Shown: positions 44,641 through 58,240 of the stretch, piece by piece | How the letters are laid out: each line of letters begins with the position of its first letter | Position numbering within the stretch: position 1 is the first letter of the stretch | DNA from: Aptenodytes patagonicus | Lineage: Eukaryota > Chordata > Aves > Sphenisciformes > Spheniscidae | Assembly: GCF_965638725.1 (NCBI RefSeq) | Contig: NC_134952.1 | Coordinates: forward strand, 18,975,028-19,039,027 | Reading direction: 5' to 3' | Length of the DNA stretch: 64,000 nucleotides | Notes under the pieces: model-generated | Seen by the model: only the letters and a program-made list of their open reading frames with translations | Databases searched by the model: none | Told to the model about the DNA's origin: nothing | Program-made: the position numbers and the translations under genes

Positions 44641-47600
44641 AGAAATTTAATTATTTCATTTATTTTATTTAATACATTTCTATAATTCAATATACAGTAC
44701 ATTAATTCATCAGTATTGTATTGATTTTATTTGGGAACACCTTTAGCATTAAATATGTATTTACCAAATACCAATAGGGCTAAGCTCAAGTTTGACCAAC
44801 CTTAGAGCTGCATGCTGAGAATAAATAAGTTTGTAATTTATTGTAAATTAAACAAACAAATAAATTTGTAATTTTGTAACTGATTTCTCTGTAGTAAATA
44901 TAAATCTACTTGTCCTTGATATGTTCATCAGGAATAGATTTCATTGCCTATTTATTTGAAGTGATTGCTAGTGTGATTAACTTTATGTCCTGAAAGTACT
45001 CTTAGAATACAGGGTTTACTTTTGGTATTGTTTTTTTCAGTAAAAAAACAGAACACGTATCAGAAGTGATCTTCATGAAAAGGGGCTGGGCGGCATTGCT
45101 GGAGTTCAGATCACATCATTGGCCAACACAGGAGAAACATCAAGAGCAGGGAAAAAAAACCGCAGCAGCTAATAAAAGTGAAATTATTTTAGCAGGACTT
45201 CGAAGTAGATGGTACAAACAAAATGAGGTTTCTGGGGGAAAGAAGGTTTTGATGTCATTAAAGGAAAAGCAAATGCAGTCTGAAAAATATCTCAAAAGAT
45301 ATGCTCAAAAGAGATGCCATGCACTAGCCTGTGAAGCAGTCTCAAAAAACTAATTCAGAGAAACCCTCTCTCTTGAAATATTTGAAATGTGGCTGAACAA
45401 AGCACTAGAATTAAGACTGGGAAAACTAACTTGGGAATAGTTACATAGTTCAAAAGATCTTTTTCTTTTCTCATTAATACAGATTAAAAAAATCCCAGAC
45501 AAACATATTTATGCTCCCTTTCCTTTTTTCTTTTCCTTTGCTTTAAATACTTCTAGAAGAAGAAATAACAGAAGATGTGGGGAGAAGAAAGCAGCTGTTT
45601 TCCTGCCATAGTTAGATTTCCCCCAAGAGGGCAAGGAATTCACAGAGATTGAACTATAAGCAAAGTATTGTCCATTAGGTGTTGGTAAAATTTCAAGGGG
45701 TTGGTTCTCCTATGGATTAAAAGAAAAAAAAAAACCCGTGCCTTTGTGATCTATTATAGACAGTCATTTCTCTGAACAGCTTCTTTGAACTGGCATCTTC
45801 TGGACTGCTGTATTGTCAGTATTTGGGCTCCTGCTTTTTAACACCTCTTTTTGAAACTAGATGAATGACAGAGATACTTACTTTCCTTTGTATAGATTTA
45901 TCATTCAACACCTCAACACATCAAATGGGAGCTTTGAAGAAGTTTTTAGGAAATCAGTGCATGTATAAGATAATTGCAATGCCTACAGAAGAGATATCTA
46001 CTTTGGCTCTTTTGATCAGGCAATTGTATAATTCCCCCACCTCTGTGTTCCTCTTGAGCTTTGCTGTTTGCCTACTATAAAAGCCAGTTTGTCAAAGGAC
46101 TGGGAGGATGAGTGGCAGGACGGTGTCTCAAACTACTCACAAAGGATGACAATTGGCTTTATTCTATCTTTACACCTATCATTTTGGGGTCTGGCCAGGC
46201 CTATGATATAATGGAACAAGTCTAGACCTTACCTGCCTTTCTTCTGAAAAGCTGTTGAAGGAGCTGCTGTTAATTACCAAGAAATGTGCAGAGATGGGAA
46301 GATGAGCAGAGGCAGACTGCAGTGGAACAGATGGGTAAAAGAAAGTTTTGAACTCATGTGCATTGGATGCCTGCTCATCAGTAGGGGCAACCAAACAGGC
46401 TCAAAGGAAAAGTGTTTGTTCTGGGGATGATCTGTGCAGATGAAACCATAAAACTGAGGCTTCATAACATCATAACATCTCAGATTAAAGACATAAACCA
46501 CACTCAGTATAAATAAGAAAGTGTCATTTCTTTCCTTCTGCTAGACAGAATTGGAGGAGCCCCCTCCAGTTTTACAACCTTTTATACTGGTTTAGTAGCC
46601 GGGTTACCAGCTACTCTAGCCAACAAATAGAGCTGCTTTCTTCTTCACGCCACTTACCCATTAATAGAATACCAGTTAATTTTCTCAGAGAGAGAAGATA
46701 ATTCCTCAAACAACTCAGAAACATGATTTTTTTACTTGGATCAATTTTCATATTCCCTTAAATAATTGAAATCTTTTGCTAACTAATAAACCAGAAATGG
46801 ACTAAACCAGGGATTTTTTTCCTGGTTTGAGCATAATTCATGCTCCATAATTATGCTATGTTTATTTAAAGTAGAACATATACAAAGTATAGGACAAAGT
46901 GTACTTAAAACACAGTTATAACTGAAATGATTTAATATATTTTTTGTTCTAAAAAAGCTTCCTGGAGTAAAATGAAGATTAATTAGTATATTAGTGAAAC
47001 CTTTCCTACTTTGTAGGAGAGTCAAGTGTCCCAGTACATTAATATGTGTAAGACACATGAAGATGCTCAGAGAGAAGGAATTTTAAAAGTCCAAAATACA
47101 AGGTGGTGTGGGGTTTTTTTAATTTTTATTTATTACACTGCTTGAAGTTACTCTTATGAAAAGTTTAATTATAAGGTCAGCATTAATAATATTTTCATCT
47201 GTGGGATATTATACCCACTATGTACAATATACGTTATATATTTGAATGAGTATGTTTATAATGACCTATTTCTAGCCTGATGGATTTTCACGCATTTTCT
47301 CTAATCAATAACCTGTGTTCAATTCAATTACATTGAAAACCGCTGGTGTTTTTAATTTCAATTATCACTTCTACTTTTCGTGTTATCAGGAAAGGGACAG
47401 CTATTAATTTAACCTCCTGTCTATTGTAACTGAATTAGTTCTTGTGGTGTTTTTTTCTGATTTGGTTTCTCATCTTAGTTTTCTCAGGAGTGGGCTATAA
47501 AAAAACCTTTCACAGCACCTTTTCTTTATTGAAACAGTTCTTGGTTTACATTTTTAAAAATAACTTCTGTGTAGTCATATGGAAAGATGCTGTAACCAAA

Positions 47601-50600
47601 CAGTGATGAATGATGAAATATGTTGACCAAAGGTATACCTCAGATCAGACTTATTTGATGACTTCAAGAGGGCCAAAATTTCTTCCTAAAACAGCTTGCT
47701 ATTGTTTTCAATTATTGCAGAATTAAGCTTTATAGATCAGAATATAAAATAACATACTCTAGTCTTGTATACTTGAATATACTTGTGAGCCTTGAGAGCT
47801 AGTAATGGAGGTGAAGAAATATTTTCTCTGTTCTTTGTAGAAGCTGTATGGGATGAAAGACATACAGAGTAATACAAAAGGAAGGTGGTTTTTGTGCAAT
47901 GGTTAGGGATGGTTATCTCAGATAGTCTTTCGTCCCTACTCTAAAGCCTTCCTATGAATTTGCCTATTTATGGTTACAGGTGTAAAGCATAAGCAGTTTT
48001 GAAGGAGGACTTAGAATGCAGGAGGCATCCCCAAATGGAGTACACTAATTACTGGGTCTAAAGGGACACCCTTCTTTTCGATCTTTCCTCCCTAATCTAA
48101 AGTACAATAGAATTACTTCAGCTAAAGGCTCACAGGGGCAACAACTTGGGTTGTTGCATTATCATTTCTGTCACAGAAGCTGTAGACTCATTTTATAGCT
48201 TAGTGGCAACAGTCTACATTTCTAGGAACATCGTGAAAGTCAGGGGATTTCATAGCATCAGTCTCCATTGACATCCATTGGTGAAATACATGTAAAAACT
48301 GCTTTCACGCCTTGTTTCATCAGGTAAAACACAAAACTTCTTGCTTCTATTTAGCCATCTGTAGAAGAGTTACAATAACGCTTCCCAATGGCACAGCAAA
48401 GATGTACAAAATTTTGAGCCTCCCACTGGAAGATACTCTAATGAACAAAAGCCTCTTCCCATCCCCTACTTGCTACGGCAGTTTCAGAGGAAAACAAGCA
48501 GAAATAAAGGAACTGGCTCACATCCAGCATGTGCAGCTTCACACAGTAAAAAACAATCAACACTTTGGCTGCTTCCACAATGCAGTGGGCAAGGTGCCAG
48601 CAACGCTTTTAATCAGCGCCGTTCTTTGTTTAGCAATGCCCACTAACTAGTGTAATTTTTAGTTTCCTATTATTAGCACTAGCAGTAAAACAACAGTAAA
48701 CAACGTGACTAAAGATTTGAACTTAAAAGCTCACCCTAAAGCTTGTCACACCAAACTTTATGGATGAGTCCCTGGCATCTGAAAGGTGCTTACTGTTTCT
48801 GTCCTTACTTGTCACACAGGAGGGCATTTTACAATCCTGACTTCACAAATAGGCGGGAGCTATAATTAAATTAAATGTAGCAGAACCCATGCTTCAAATA
48901 CTGAGCAGTGCAGTTTGCTGTAAACGCTTTGGCAAAGACAAGGTACTCATCCTCTTGGGAAAAGCTGTATTTAGGCAAGCACTGCTTCGGTGACTTGCCT
49001 TTCACACATTCCTGTGTGAGTGCTTTTGATCAAGTCCCTTCAAATGAACTGAAATCCTAGGTGAGAGGAGGAGGAATAGCTCCTTGCTGGCAAGTGCTGG
49101 TCACTCAGGTGCACTCCCTTAGACCTACTCAAGTGATTCACTTGAGCAGAATGAAGGACATCACCAATCCCTCACAGCAACATTTGAGTATAGGTCAATT
49201 CCCTACTTTAAAACCATGGAGGCCTTTATTTTGTTTTTCTTACACGAGGGAGTTAGAATTTAGAAGCTCAGTTGGTGCTTTGGTTTTCCCTAGAAGCTTC
49301 TTGTACCCTTAAAGAGTGGAAGATTCACTGAGGAGGAAACTGTACCACAACCTTCTGCTAAAGGTTAGCAGATTGGCACCATCACGATTACTAATATTTT
49401 ATAGCCATATCTGAAAATAAGAAAGCTTGAATTTAGCACAAAGTATTTATGAAGCAACCTCAGTGTGTCAGGGGTGAGAAAAAATAACTATATTCAGTCT
49501 AAAATGCTAATCTGACTTTTTTTGTGTTTGTCAGTCAGCATGTTGATACTAGAGTACTGACACCAACTCAAATTTTCATTTTAATCATGAAGTAAGAACA
49601 CTGTGAGGTTTGCATTCCTGGGACACATGTCTGCATGAAAGACACTTAGCCTGAAAGTCTGTCCTAACTCATGTTATTTCAGTATTTTTCAGAGTGGTGG
49701 TTCTTTGTTTCTTTCAAAAACATGCAGACAGATCAATATTTGGTTAGTGCTAACTATGATGAAAAGCACCAAGGAGTTTCAGCTCCTACAGAATCCTATC
49801 AGCCTGCAGAAATGGCAGAGTGTAAAAGTCAATAGGGAGCAGGTTAGAAACTGGAAATCAAACATTGTACTCGTTATTTATATTTTATATGGTAATACAT
49901 TGAGCCTTTAACAAAGGTTTTTGCTTCCTCCACTACTAACAACACTTTCTCTCAGGAGAAGGGCCCCAGCATTGTAAACACAAGAACAAAAGTGCTTACG
50001 TGCATAAATATTTATGAAACTGAGCCTGACATTAGCATAAATAGGACCTGATTCGCCAAGTACAGTGGTGAAAATCTGAAGCAATTGAGGCAATGATGTG
50101 TATGAAGCTGCTGTGAGTCAGAGAGATATGTGGTCCGTGGGAAGAAATGGTTCTTCCCTGTTCACACAGTGAGGACAATGTGCCTCATCCTGGAGGCTCT
50201 CTGGCATTCAATGTCTGTCACAGGCTCCCCTCTCTATGTACCAAAACCTCACTGTCACATCTGTGCTCGTCCAGCCTGCCAGCAGACCACACTGACACCT
50301 CCTTTATTCTGTTGTCCAAAGGGCTCCCCAGAACATGGGTCCAGGATATGGAGAAGATACTTGACCACTAGAGCTCTACTGTTTATGGTGATCATGGAAG
50401 GGCCAGAGTGGGCTTTCTGGCAATGCTTTGGGCCATAAATCTAAATGCCTCTGAGAAGGAGGAGTGAACAGTTCCATAAGACAGGGGAGGATGTACCATT
50501 GCTACTTACAAATGAGATATTATCTCTATAATTCAGTAAAAGACATGAGAAAAGCATCAGAATAGAATTTGAAGTTTAGTCAGGAATATGAACTGACAAC

Positions 50601-53600
50601 TTTTTTTAACACAGCAAAAAATCTAAATAAACTACCTAAATCTCCTTTAGACTGTTCTGAAGCTTTCCCTGTCTCATATGTGAATATTCGATACATTGCT
50701 TTTGGCAGCATATCTAAAATTTGTAGCATAAGTCAAATCATCGGAACCGAATACTGAGATAAACCTAAATAAATGGTGACTGGTATTTGCTGGCATATTT
50801 TTGTGAAAACATGAACATCATAGAGAAACAAAAAAGAAGCAGAAGACGTTTCCCAGTTAAAACAGATAAGAAGGGAAAAAGATAACTAGAGAAACAGACA
50901 CATCTGAAAAAGAGTTACCTATCATACAGGGTAGGCCTAAGAAAGAGATTTCATTTCTCATAGTTGTATCATTCCTTATGGAGATTCACTGAGGTTGAAA
51001 TTGCTGGGCATAAAAACTTTTTGCAAAACCTGCTAAGTTTATGGCACATAAAATTTGTCTTTGCTCCATAACTGCAGCTTCTGAGAACAGAATAAGAAAA
51101 TAAGGCTGTTATAACTTGGGCTCCGTCACAGGGGATGGTACCACATCTCTTGTTCAGTGAAGCAGATGCTATGTGACTTGATTTATTTATTTTCAACACT
51201 ACTGGAAGTGCAGTGGATTTTTTGGAAATCAGATTCAGTGTGGTTATTTGATCAAGTCTGAGGGATGATATAAGACTCAAATCTGGAGAATTATACTACT
51301 TAGAGATAAGAAACAGAAAAAATAATTGATCCCTGTGCATAAGCTTCTAGCCTGTTCATGGACTGTTTAGTGTTGAGACACTAAATAGTTACATTAATAG
51401 AAAAGGGGTGGGTTTCAATCTTAGGATCCTAATTAGGTCTTCACTGGGAAATGAAGCAGAAAACTTCTTAGAGTGCCCTGAGATTTCCCAAAAGATGCTG
51501 CTCCCAGGAACTCTGACTGCAGAAGGCAATGACCAAATGGAGAAAGGCATCTCATTTGCAGAGAAAAACCTGAGACCTTCAGTTTCAGGTCCTCTGTTGA
51601 ACAACTGAGAGCTCTGAACAGACCCAGCATGCTCCCAGTTGAATGGTGGGAATACCTTGATTGGGATGCAGACTCTTTCATGGCTTATTAATGTAGGAGG
51701 AAAGGAAAAAATATTCCGAAGAAACCAGAAAAAGGACCAGATTTTTCCAGCCCAGGGCAACAGGGACAGGTGCTTGCTTATCTACTGGTAAAAAAATAAT
51801 AATTAGAATACATTTTGGAATTTTCTCATGGGAATATCTTCCTCTGGGACTGGAAGATTTTAGAGCCAATTACCACTAAATTACAGTTGTCTGACAGACT
51901 GAAGGAATGTGCAGTTCTTTTCATCACAGACAGCTAATGTGGTGGAGGACAAATCCACTGAGCATAACTGTAATTGCCAAGTTTCTATCTAGAGCTCTGG
52001 AATCCTTGAGAAGCCATTCTTATAGTGAAAAAAACATGAAGAGGGTCAAATAATCTTTATGACATTTGGGCATGTTCCATTGAAATCAATGAAGTTTTGC
52101 AACTGACTTTAAGAGAGGCAGGATTTTTAGCCTAGAAGAATAACAATATAAATTCAGGAGTTAGATGTTACAACTATCCAGAATTGGTGAATCTATAGGG
52201 GTAGTTAAAAACTGATAAACAAATTTTCCATTACTCGCTGGTGTCAAGTTGAGCCTAATTTTGCATCTGCTTTCATATTTAAGTTCTCTGTTGTTTTATG
52301 TTGTGTCACTCTTCTTTCTCATCTTGCTCTGGAGGAAGGTAACAAACATTGCCTGTTTTAAAACTTTGTTAATAGTAATGAATCACCCATTGTACTGAGT
52401 TTTACTGGGAACTCATTATTCAGGACATGGAGAAACACTGACAAAGAACTTATGCCCTAAAAACTTAGGAAAGAGGTGAAAAAAGAATGGGAGATGAACT
52501 GGGTTGTTCAGCAGGACCATATGGAAGTTAGTTATTGAACCTGGATTTCCTGCCTATTGATCCAAATTTGGTAGCCTGTACAATACGCTTCCTGTGCACC
52601 TAGATCCAGTGCTTAGTGCTGACATTTTTAATCACAAGCACAATCATGTGTCTGTTGCCCTGATACCTATAATTGCTGGTAGATAAAGTGCCAGAGACAA
52701 ATACTGCTCTATCCAGCTACTGGGGGTTTACTTGTAAAAATTATTCTTGACACTTCTTTTTGAGAGGCCACAGTGAAGCTGGTCACAGTGTCAGAGATGC
52801 ATAAATGGAGCAAGTAAATAATTGTTAGAAATACCGTGTAGAGTGCTTCCTAGATCAGTGGTTTTTCAGACATGAGGTGACTGTTTTTTCCACTTGAGCT
52901 TAGTCATGGAGGGGTAAACGGTCTCGCTCAAATATACTGCCCACAGAACACACATTTCACTCTTAACACTGAGGAATTCAGTGTTCATTTTTCTCTCCTG
53001 TAAGGATGAACTTTGCTATCTCCAGCTCCTGGGAAAGTTCAGTTTCCCACAGCCACCAGCCCCCCTACTGGTGTTCCCCACTTTGTTCCCAGGGAGTGTT
53101 TGAGGAGGCTTTGATCAAAGGCAATCAAGCAATCTCTCAGATAGCCAGGGACACTCTAAAAGGTTTTGGCCGTCAGACCAGAGACACTAAATTAGGCAGT
53201 TGTCAATGTGGAGCCCATGCAGGCAGCGAAGCACTGGTATAATGCTCTCTTGCAACCCAGAAAGCTTTTTAGTGTGATAGTTAAGGCTTTTAAAGGTGTG
53301 TGGCAGTTAATAAGCCATCCAGAGAGCCAAAAGGCTAGAGTCTTTAGACTTCTAGTTTCATGCTGTGTTTACTGAATCATGCTGTCTTCTCAGTTATTGG
53401 CTCCTATTTCTTCTGTTATACTCACCGTATCTAAGGTCCTTTAAGTATATTTCACAATGGAATTGATTGGGTTGAATAAATTCCCTTACTTGAAAGTTAA
53501 CATGAGAATCATTCACATAATCGGAGTGAAGAGCAACTGAGGAAATGTCCAGCTGATCTGAAGAATATTGGCTCTGTTAGGTATTGGATTTTAGACTTTC

Positions 53601-56600
53601 ACTCAAAGGTAAATGCAGGTTGGCCCAAGACTTGTAATAAGCTTCCATGACACTGAAAGACTTGACCTTCATGCTCTGGCACTTGTGATTTGCTGCTTTA
53701 TTTGAAGATTTATCAGTATTTATTTTTAGCACAGATGTAGATCTAAAGAAATTTCAAATCAGAAATTAATTCTGTTGAAATCAAGAAAGGACTTTTGATG
53801 GTTTCTCTGCTTTCTGACAAAACCTACATATTGCTGATTTTGTTTAAACTGATCAGGAATTTAAACAAGAAAAGATTATAAAGGTCAAAAATTACTTGGA
53901 AATTTCTGGGATCCAGAACAGATCCCTGAGTCCAGCACAAATAAGATTTTGCCTGTAAAATTTTGAAGTAATCGGGACCCAAATGGTTGAACTGCACCAT
54001 CCAGAAGTATCGCCAGAAGATGTATTTATTCCCTCTCCTCTCATTTTGAAGGCTTAGGACACCCACCTGAAAATGTGTGTGTCCACTTTATGTCTCTGAA
54101 TTGCAGTGTAACAGGGAGATAACTTAGTACAGGATTTAATATGGAATTATCATGTTTTATATAAAAACTCTTTAAAAGTAAGAAAACCGCTAGCAAGAAA
54201 TCCAAGTAGAGGGATTTTTTGAACACTGTTTTCTCAAATGACGAATTGGCTCACTAAAACAATTTATGTTAAGCTGTGTGTTATAATGTCCAGTGTTTTT
54301 AGCAGTTACAATTAGTATTCATCTCACCTTGTGAAGAAAAGGGCAAAGGTGGCAGAAAGGAGAATGAGAGGTGTCTACTCACTACATTTTTAAATTACAA
54401 CCTCATCAATGGTGCATTGCACCAAATTTTACTTCTCTAATGTTAGTGATTATCCAGAAACAAAAATACAACAATTTCACATAACTCAAGTACGAAGCTT
54501 TGTAATGCTCAGTCCAGTTGCAGGAAAAAGTAGCTGCAGTGAGCTGTAGCCAAAGAAGATATTTTGCTGCTCATATTCTAGTACATAAACATTTATGTTC
54601 CTCAGATATCACATACTGACACATATGAAAGCTCTGTGGTAGAAAACAGCTCTACCAGCAGATGAGTTACACTGAGCAGCTGGCTGGCAGAGCAGAAGGT
54701 ATATACCGTGCATTAAGTGTCAGCCTGGCATGACTGATGGCACGCTGAGAGCACACCAGAGCACAGGACGGGGTACTGCCAATTTCAAATAGGAAGCACA
54801 GACAAGCACACAGACCAATACAATTCCACAAAAATATAATATTGACTTTTTTAGAATAAAGAAGAACTTTAGAGGTATTTGGTGCTCTGCACTATTTTTG
54901 ATACCGGGTGCTTAAAATCACGCTCTTTTTATATGCTGCTTAATTAGTGACTTGGCATCTACATTTTTCAGAGATAATTCAAAAGTAAGCAATCACTATT
55001 ATGAAGACAGCCCTTGGTATGATAGATGACAGGTTTTCCCTAGTGAACGCGACGTGAAGTATCTCTATGAACAGCAGTAAGTCATGAGATGAATAGAAGT
55101 GTAGGGACTGAGTTCATTATTAACTTTCAGAAAGAAGATTTCAATCTCTGCCAGCAACTGCGAGACTAATTGAAACGAATATCTCCACTGAACACGTTAA
55201 GGTCTGTAAATTTGTGACAACTGACAACTATACACTAGGTCTGTTAAACTGTACCTCCAAATTATTTTTTCTCTCATATTTGAAAAGTTTCAAGTTTCTT
55301 GACTAACTCCTGAAGGAAATATACAATGAATGTAAGCATTATTTATTGCTCAGTTTGTTAAAAGATTTTCACATAGCCTTGTTTGAAATACGGAAAAGTT
55401 TCCTCTAAGCCCCTAGTAAATGAATGCCAGTGCTTTTGAAACATAATAACAAAATTCTGCCTTGGCAAGGTTTGTTTTTTTTTTTTAAGTTTTTCTTGAG
55501 ACATGTAAAATGGAGAAAACACTTGATCTGAAGCACAACTGGTAAATACTAACTATTTTAAAAAATGGAGGTTTGAACTATGTGCATTATACACGTCTTT
55601 AGAAACTCTCTCTAGATAGAAAAAGATGATTTGCAGAAAACTGTCTCTTGACAGCAGACATGATTTCCAGTTTCTAGGTTTACTTGCTTGGAGTTTCATT
55701 ATGCAGTTGTCTATTGTTTAGTTTATTAAGGCTAAGCAAGTCACAGGAGTTTTCTAACATGGGAGATGTTAATTTTCAGTTTAAATTATTACTATCTGCT
55801 TTTCTAGTAAGATTCAGAACTTCCTTTATTTTTTTCTATTTTATTGGCATTTCTATGTTTCAAATTTAACAGGTTTATATGCATGAGGCACAACCTGTTC
55901 AGGTGTCATCACTGCATCTGTTTGAAAAGACAAGTTGTTGGTCCTTCTTTGTATATACATCCTCTTCGTGTCCACAACACTGCTGTTCGTACACTGTGCA
56001 GAGGGGTCAGCACTTCCGTAAAAACTTTCAGCACAATGGGCACTGTTACCCAGCAGAGCAACCCATCCTTTGTTTGATATTCAGAGTCACAGAGGGATAC
56101 AGGTCAAATGGTTTTAGTGTTGTTTCATGTTAGCCAGGAGAGCTAGGTGGGAACCTTTAACTGACCTGTGTTTTTCTTCCAGGCTCTCTTCTGTTAGGTC
56201 AGAAAGAAAGTCTGCATCCGGAAAGATCCCGCTCTTGCTAAGATTACATGCTGTGTAACCTAACGACTTCTACAGACAGTCATCAAATCTTGAGGGAAAA
56301 GCAACTGTGCTGAGTGCTGGTGAAATGAATTCTTCCTTGCTGTCCTAGGACTCTGGGGGAGGGTGAAAAGCATATTTAAGCTCTGAGCCACCTCATCTGC
56401 AAGAACAAGCTTTGGCAGACCAATGTGAGGGGCAAAATACTCTTGCACTAGTGCCATTGGCTGTCATGCTTTTCTGGCACGTATTAATCCTGAATGTGTA
56501 TTTATTCATTATAATAAAAACACATGGAGTTGCTGTAGAACTGAATAGGATCACAACGAACTGAAGACATCCTATTGACTCTGTGAGATGGGGGACACTG

Positions 56601-58198
56601 ATGACTCAGATATATCTGATCCAAGCTAAAGTGTTATTTCTCGCAGTGTGAAACCTTCTGTTTCGTAATACACGGTGTTCCAGAGATATAAACTGAGAGG
56701 ATTATGTTGTCTTTGCCCCTTGTCATGCTTTAGAACAGGTGTAAAAGGTTAAGTAAGGAAGCAAGGAAAATTGAATGGACTTTCAAAATCTCTGTTTGGA
56801 TCATCACAGAGGTATTCAAACTCTTTGCATCACCCATTTTTTTAATCTCTTTTATAGTCAAATGCCTATGTCCCTTGTCAGCTTTTAGTGTCTGACAAAT
56901 ATAATGCAAGGGGACACACTTTTCATTTGTACTAAATAAATTCTAATCTAGGCATTGATTATCTTAGAAACTACATTTGAAAGACAGAAGTGAAAGACAG
57001 AACTGTACATCTCTCTTAGTCATAAATTAGAGGTTGTGCAAACAGAATAGCCATAAAAGTCATCCATGTGTAGAACGCTGATATACATTTCTCATACCTC
57101 CTTTCTTAACAAGTAATTTCCAATTACAATGAGCAAAACAAATATATTTAGTGTTCCTAGAACATCATGCATACAAATGTGTAAGAAAAGTTAAACCAGT
57201 TTGAAAATTTTAACTTCAGTACCCTAAAAATTACATTGAGATGTTTCAGTTTTTGCACAAGTTAGTGCATATACTGCAAAATGCACAGTATGTACCTAAC
57301 CTTCATCCTCATCATTAAACAAAAAATTGCAGGAGTAGAGAAATTATTTATACAGTGAAAATTATTTTTATTCAGTGCACCAACTCAATTTTCCTCTTTG
57401 AAGTCCCAATTACTTTTATCAAATTTATAATTTTTCTTTCACTTTTTAAAACTCTTATTACATGGGAAAATGCTCTAACTACCAGCTGTTATACCAAATG
57501 TGGATAAAGCTACCTTGTTCTTTCAGGCACCTATTCTCAGCAAATCAGTGTAGCTCATGAAGGTGCCTAATATTTAGACCCACAAGCTTTGGAGAGGGAC
57601 ATAAATTCAAATAAATATATGTAAGTGGCTTCCTTGCCACCCTGAAGGCTTTCTTAATTGCAATTCATAGGCTCTATCTCTGAATAAACTGACTGTAATG
57701 AGAGCTGGTGCTAAACTTAAGTTTTATACACCATACCGCTGGGCCTAGCACAGATAATTTTAGAGAGCTTTAAGTACATAGTATGAGCATTTATCATATA
57801 AGGTCTAGAACTGGTGTTTGAAGATCAGCATCAAAACTTTGAATTTGACTTCCTTGTCAGTTAATGTTAATGATGACATAAGATTCTGTGTCTCAGTGAT
57901 CCCAAATTCTTTTTTTTAATGTAAAAGTGCCAACATTACTTAGATGCAAAGGCATATCGAACAACAACCTGAATTTCCACAGTAAGTATTTATGCAGATT
58001 TTATTTATTTCTGGAGGCTTTTTACAGCCAAGAATGTGAAAAGTCACACTGTAAGTGTATTGAGGTTTTGAGGGGATTGGGCTGCTGTACACAATACAGA
58101 AACAGCAATTAGCTTCAAACCATTAGCTAATCTTTTTTATTAAATTACTTGTCTAATCTGAATGTGGGCAGTTCAGATCACAAACTGATCGAACTGTT

Positions 58199-58240
58199 CA
58201 CTGGAAGAGACCCCTAGAGGTCATCTAGTCCAACTTATCA
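58199..58240 (-). mobile_element. CR1 LINE 3'-terminal remnant
   Basis: The + strand text CACTGGAAGAGACCCCTAGA followed by GGTCATCTAGTCCAAC is the reverse complement of the conserved CR1 3' UTR core. Only about 40 bases are recognisable. Confidence 0.6.

Noticed and set aside
45066-45430. 95-codon Lys-rich frame and adjoining sequence, possibly an ancient CR1 relic near 45360-45420
   Set aside because: No recognisable family for the frame; resemblance of the downstream part to a CR1 3' end is too weak to annotate.
48312-48650. 112-codon + strand frame inside the KCNIP4 intron
   Set aside because: No homology recognised, no splice context, and the length is within chance expectation for 64 kb.
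51389-51760. 123-codon - strand frame
   Set aside because: No recognisable protein features, and competing frames on both strands suggest chance.
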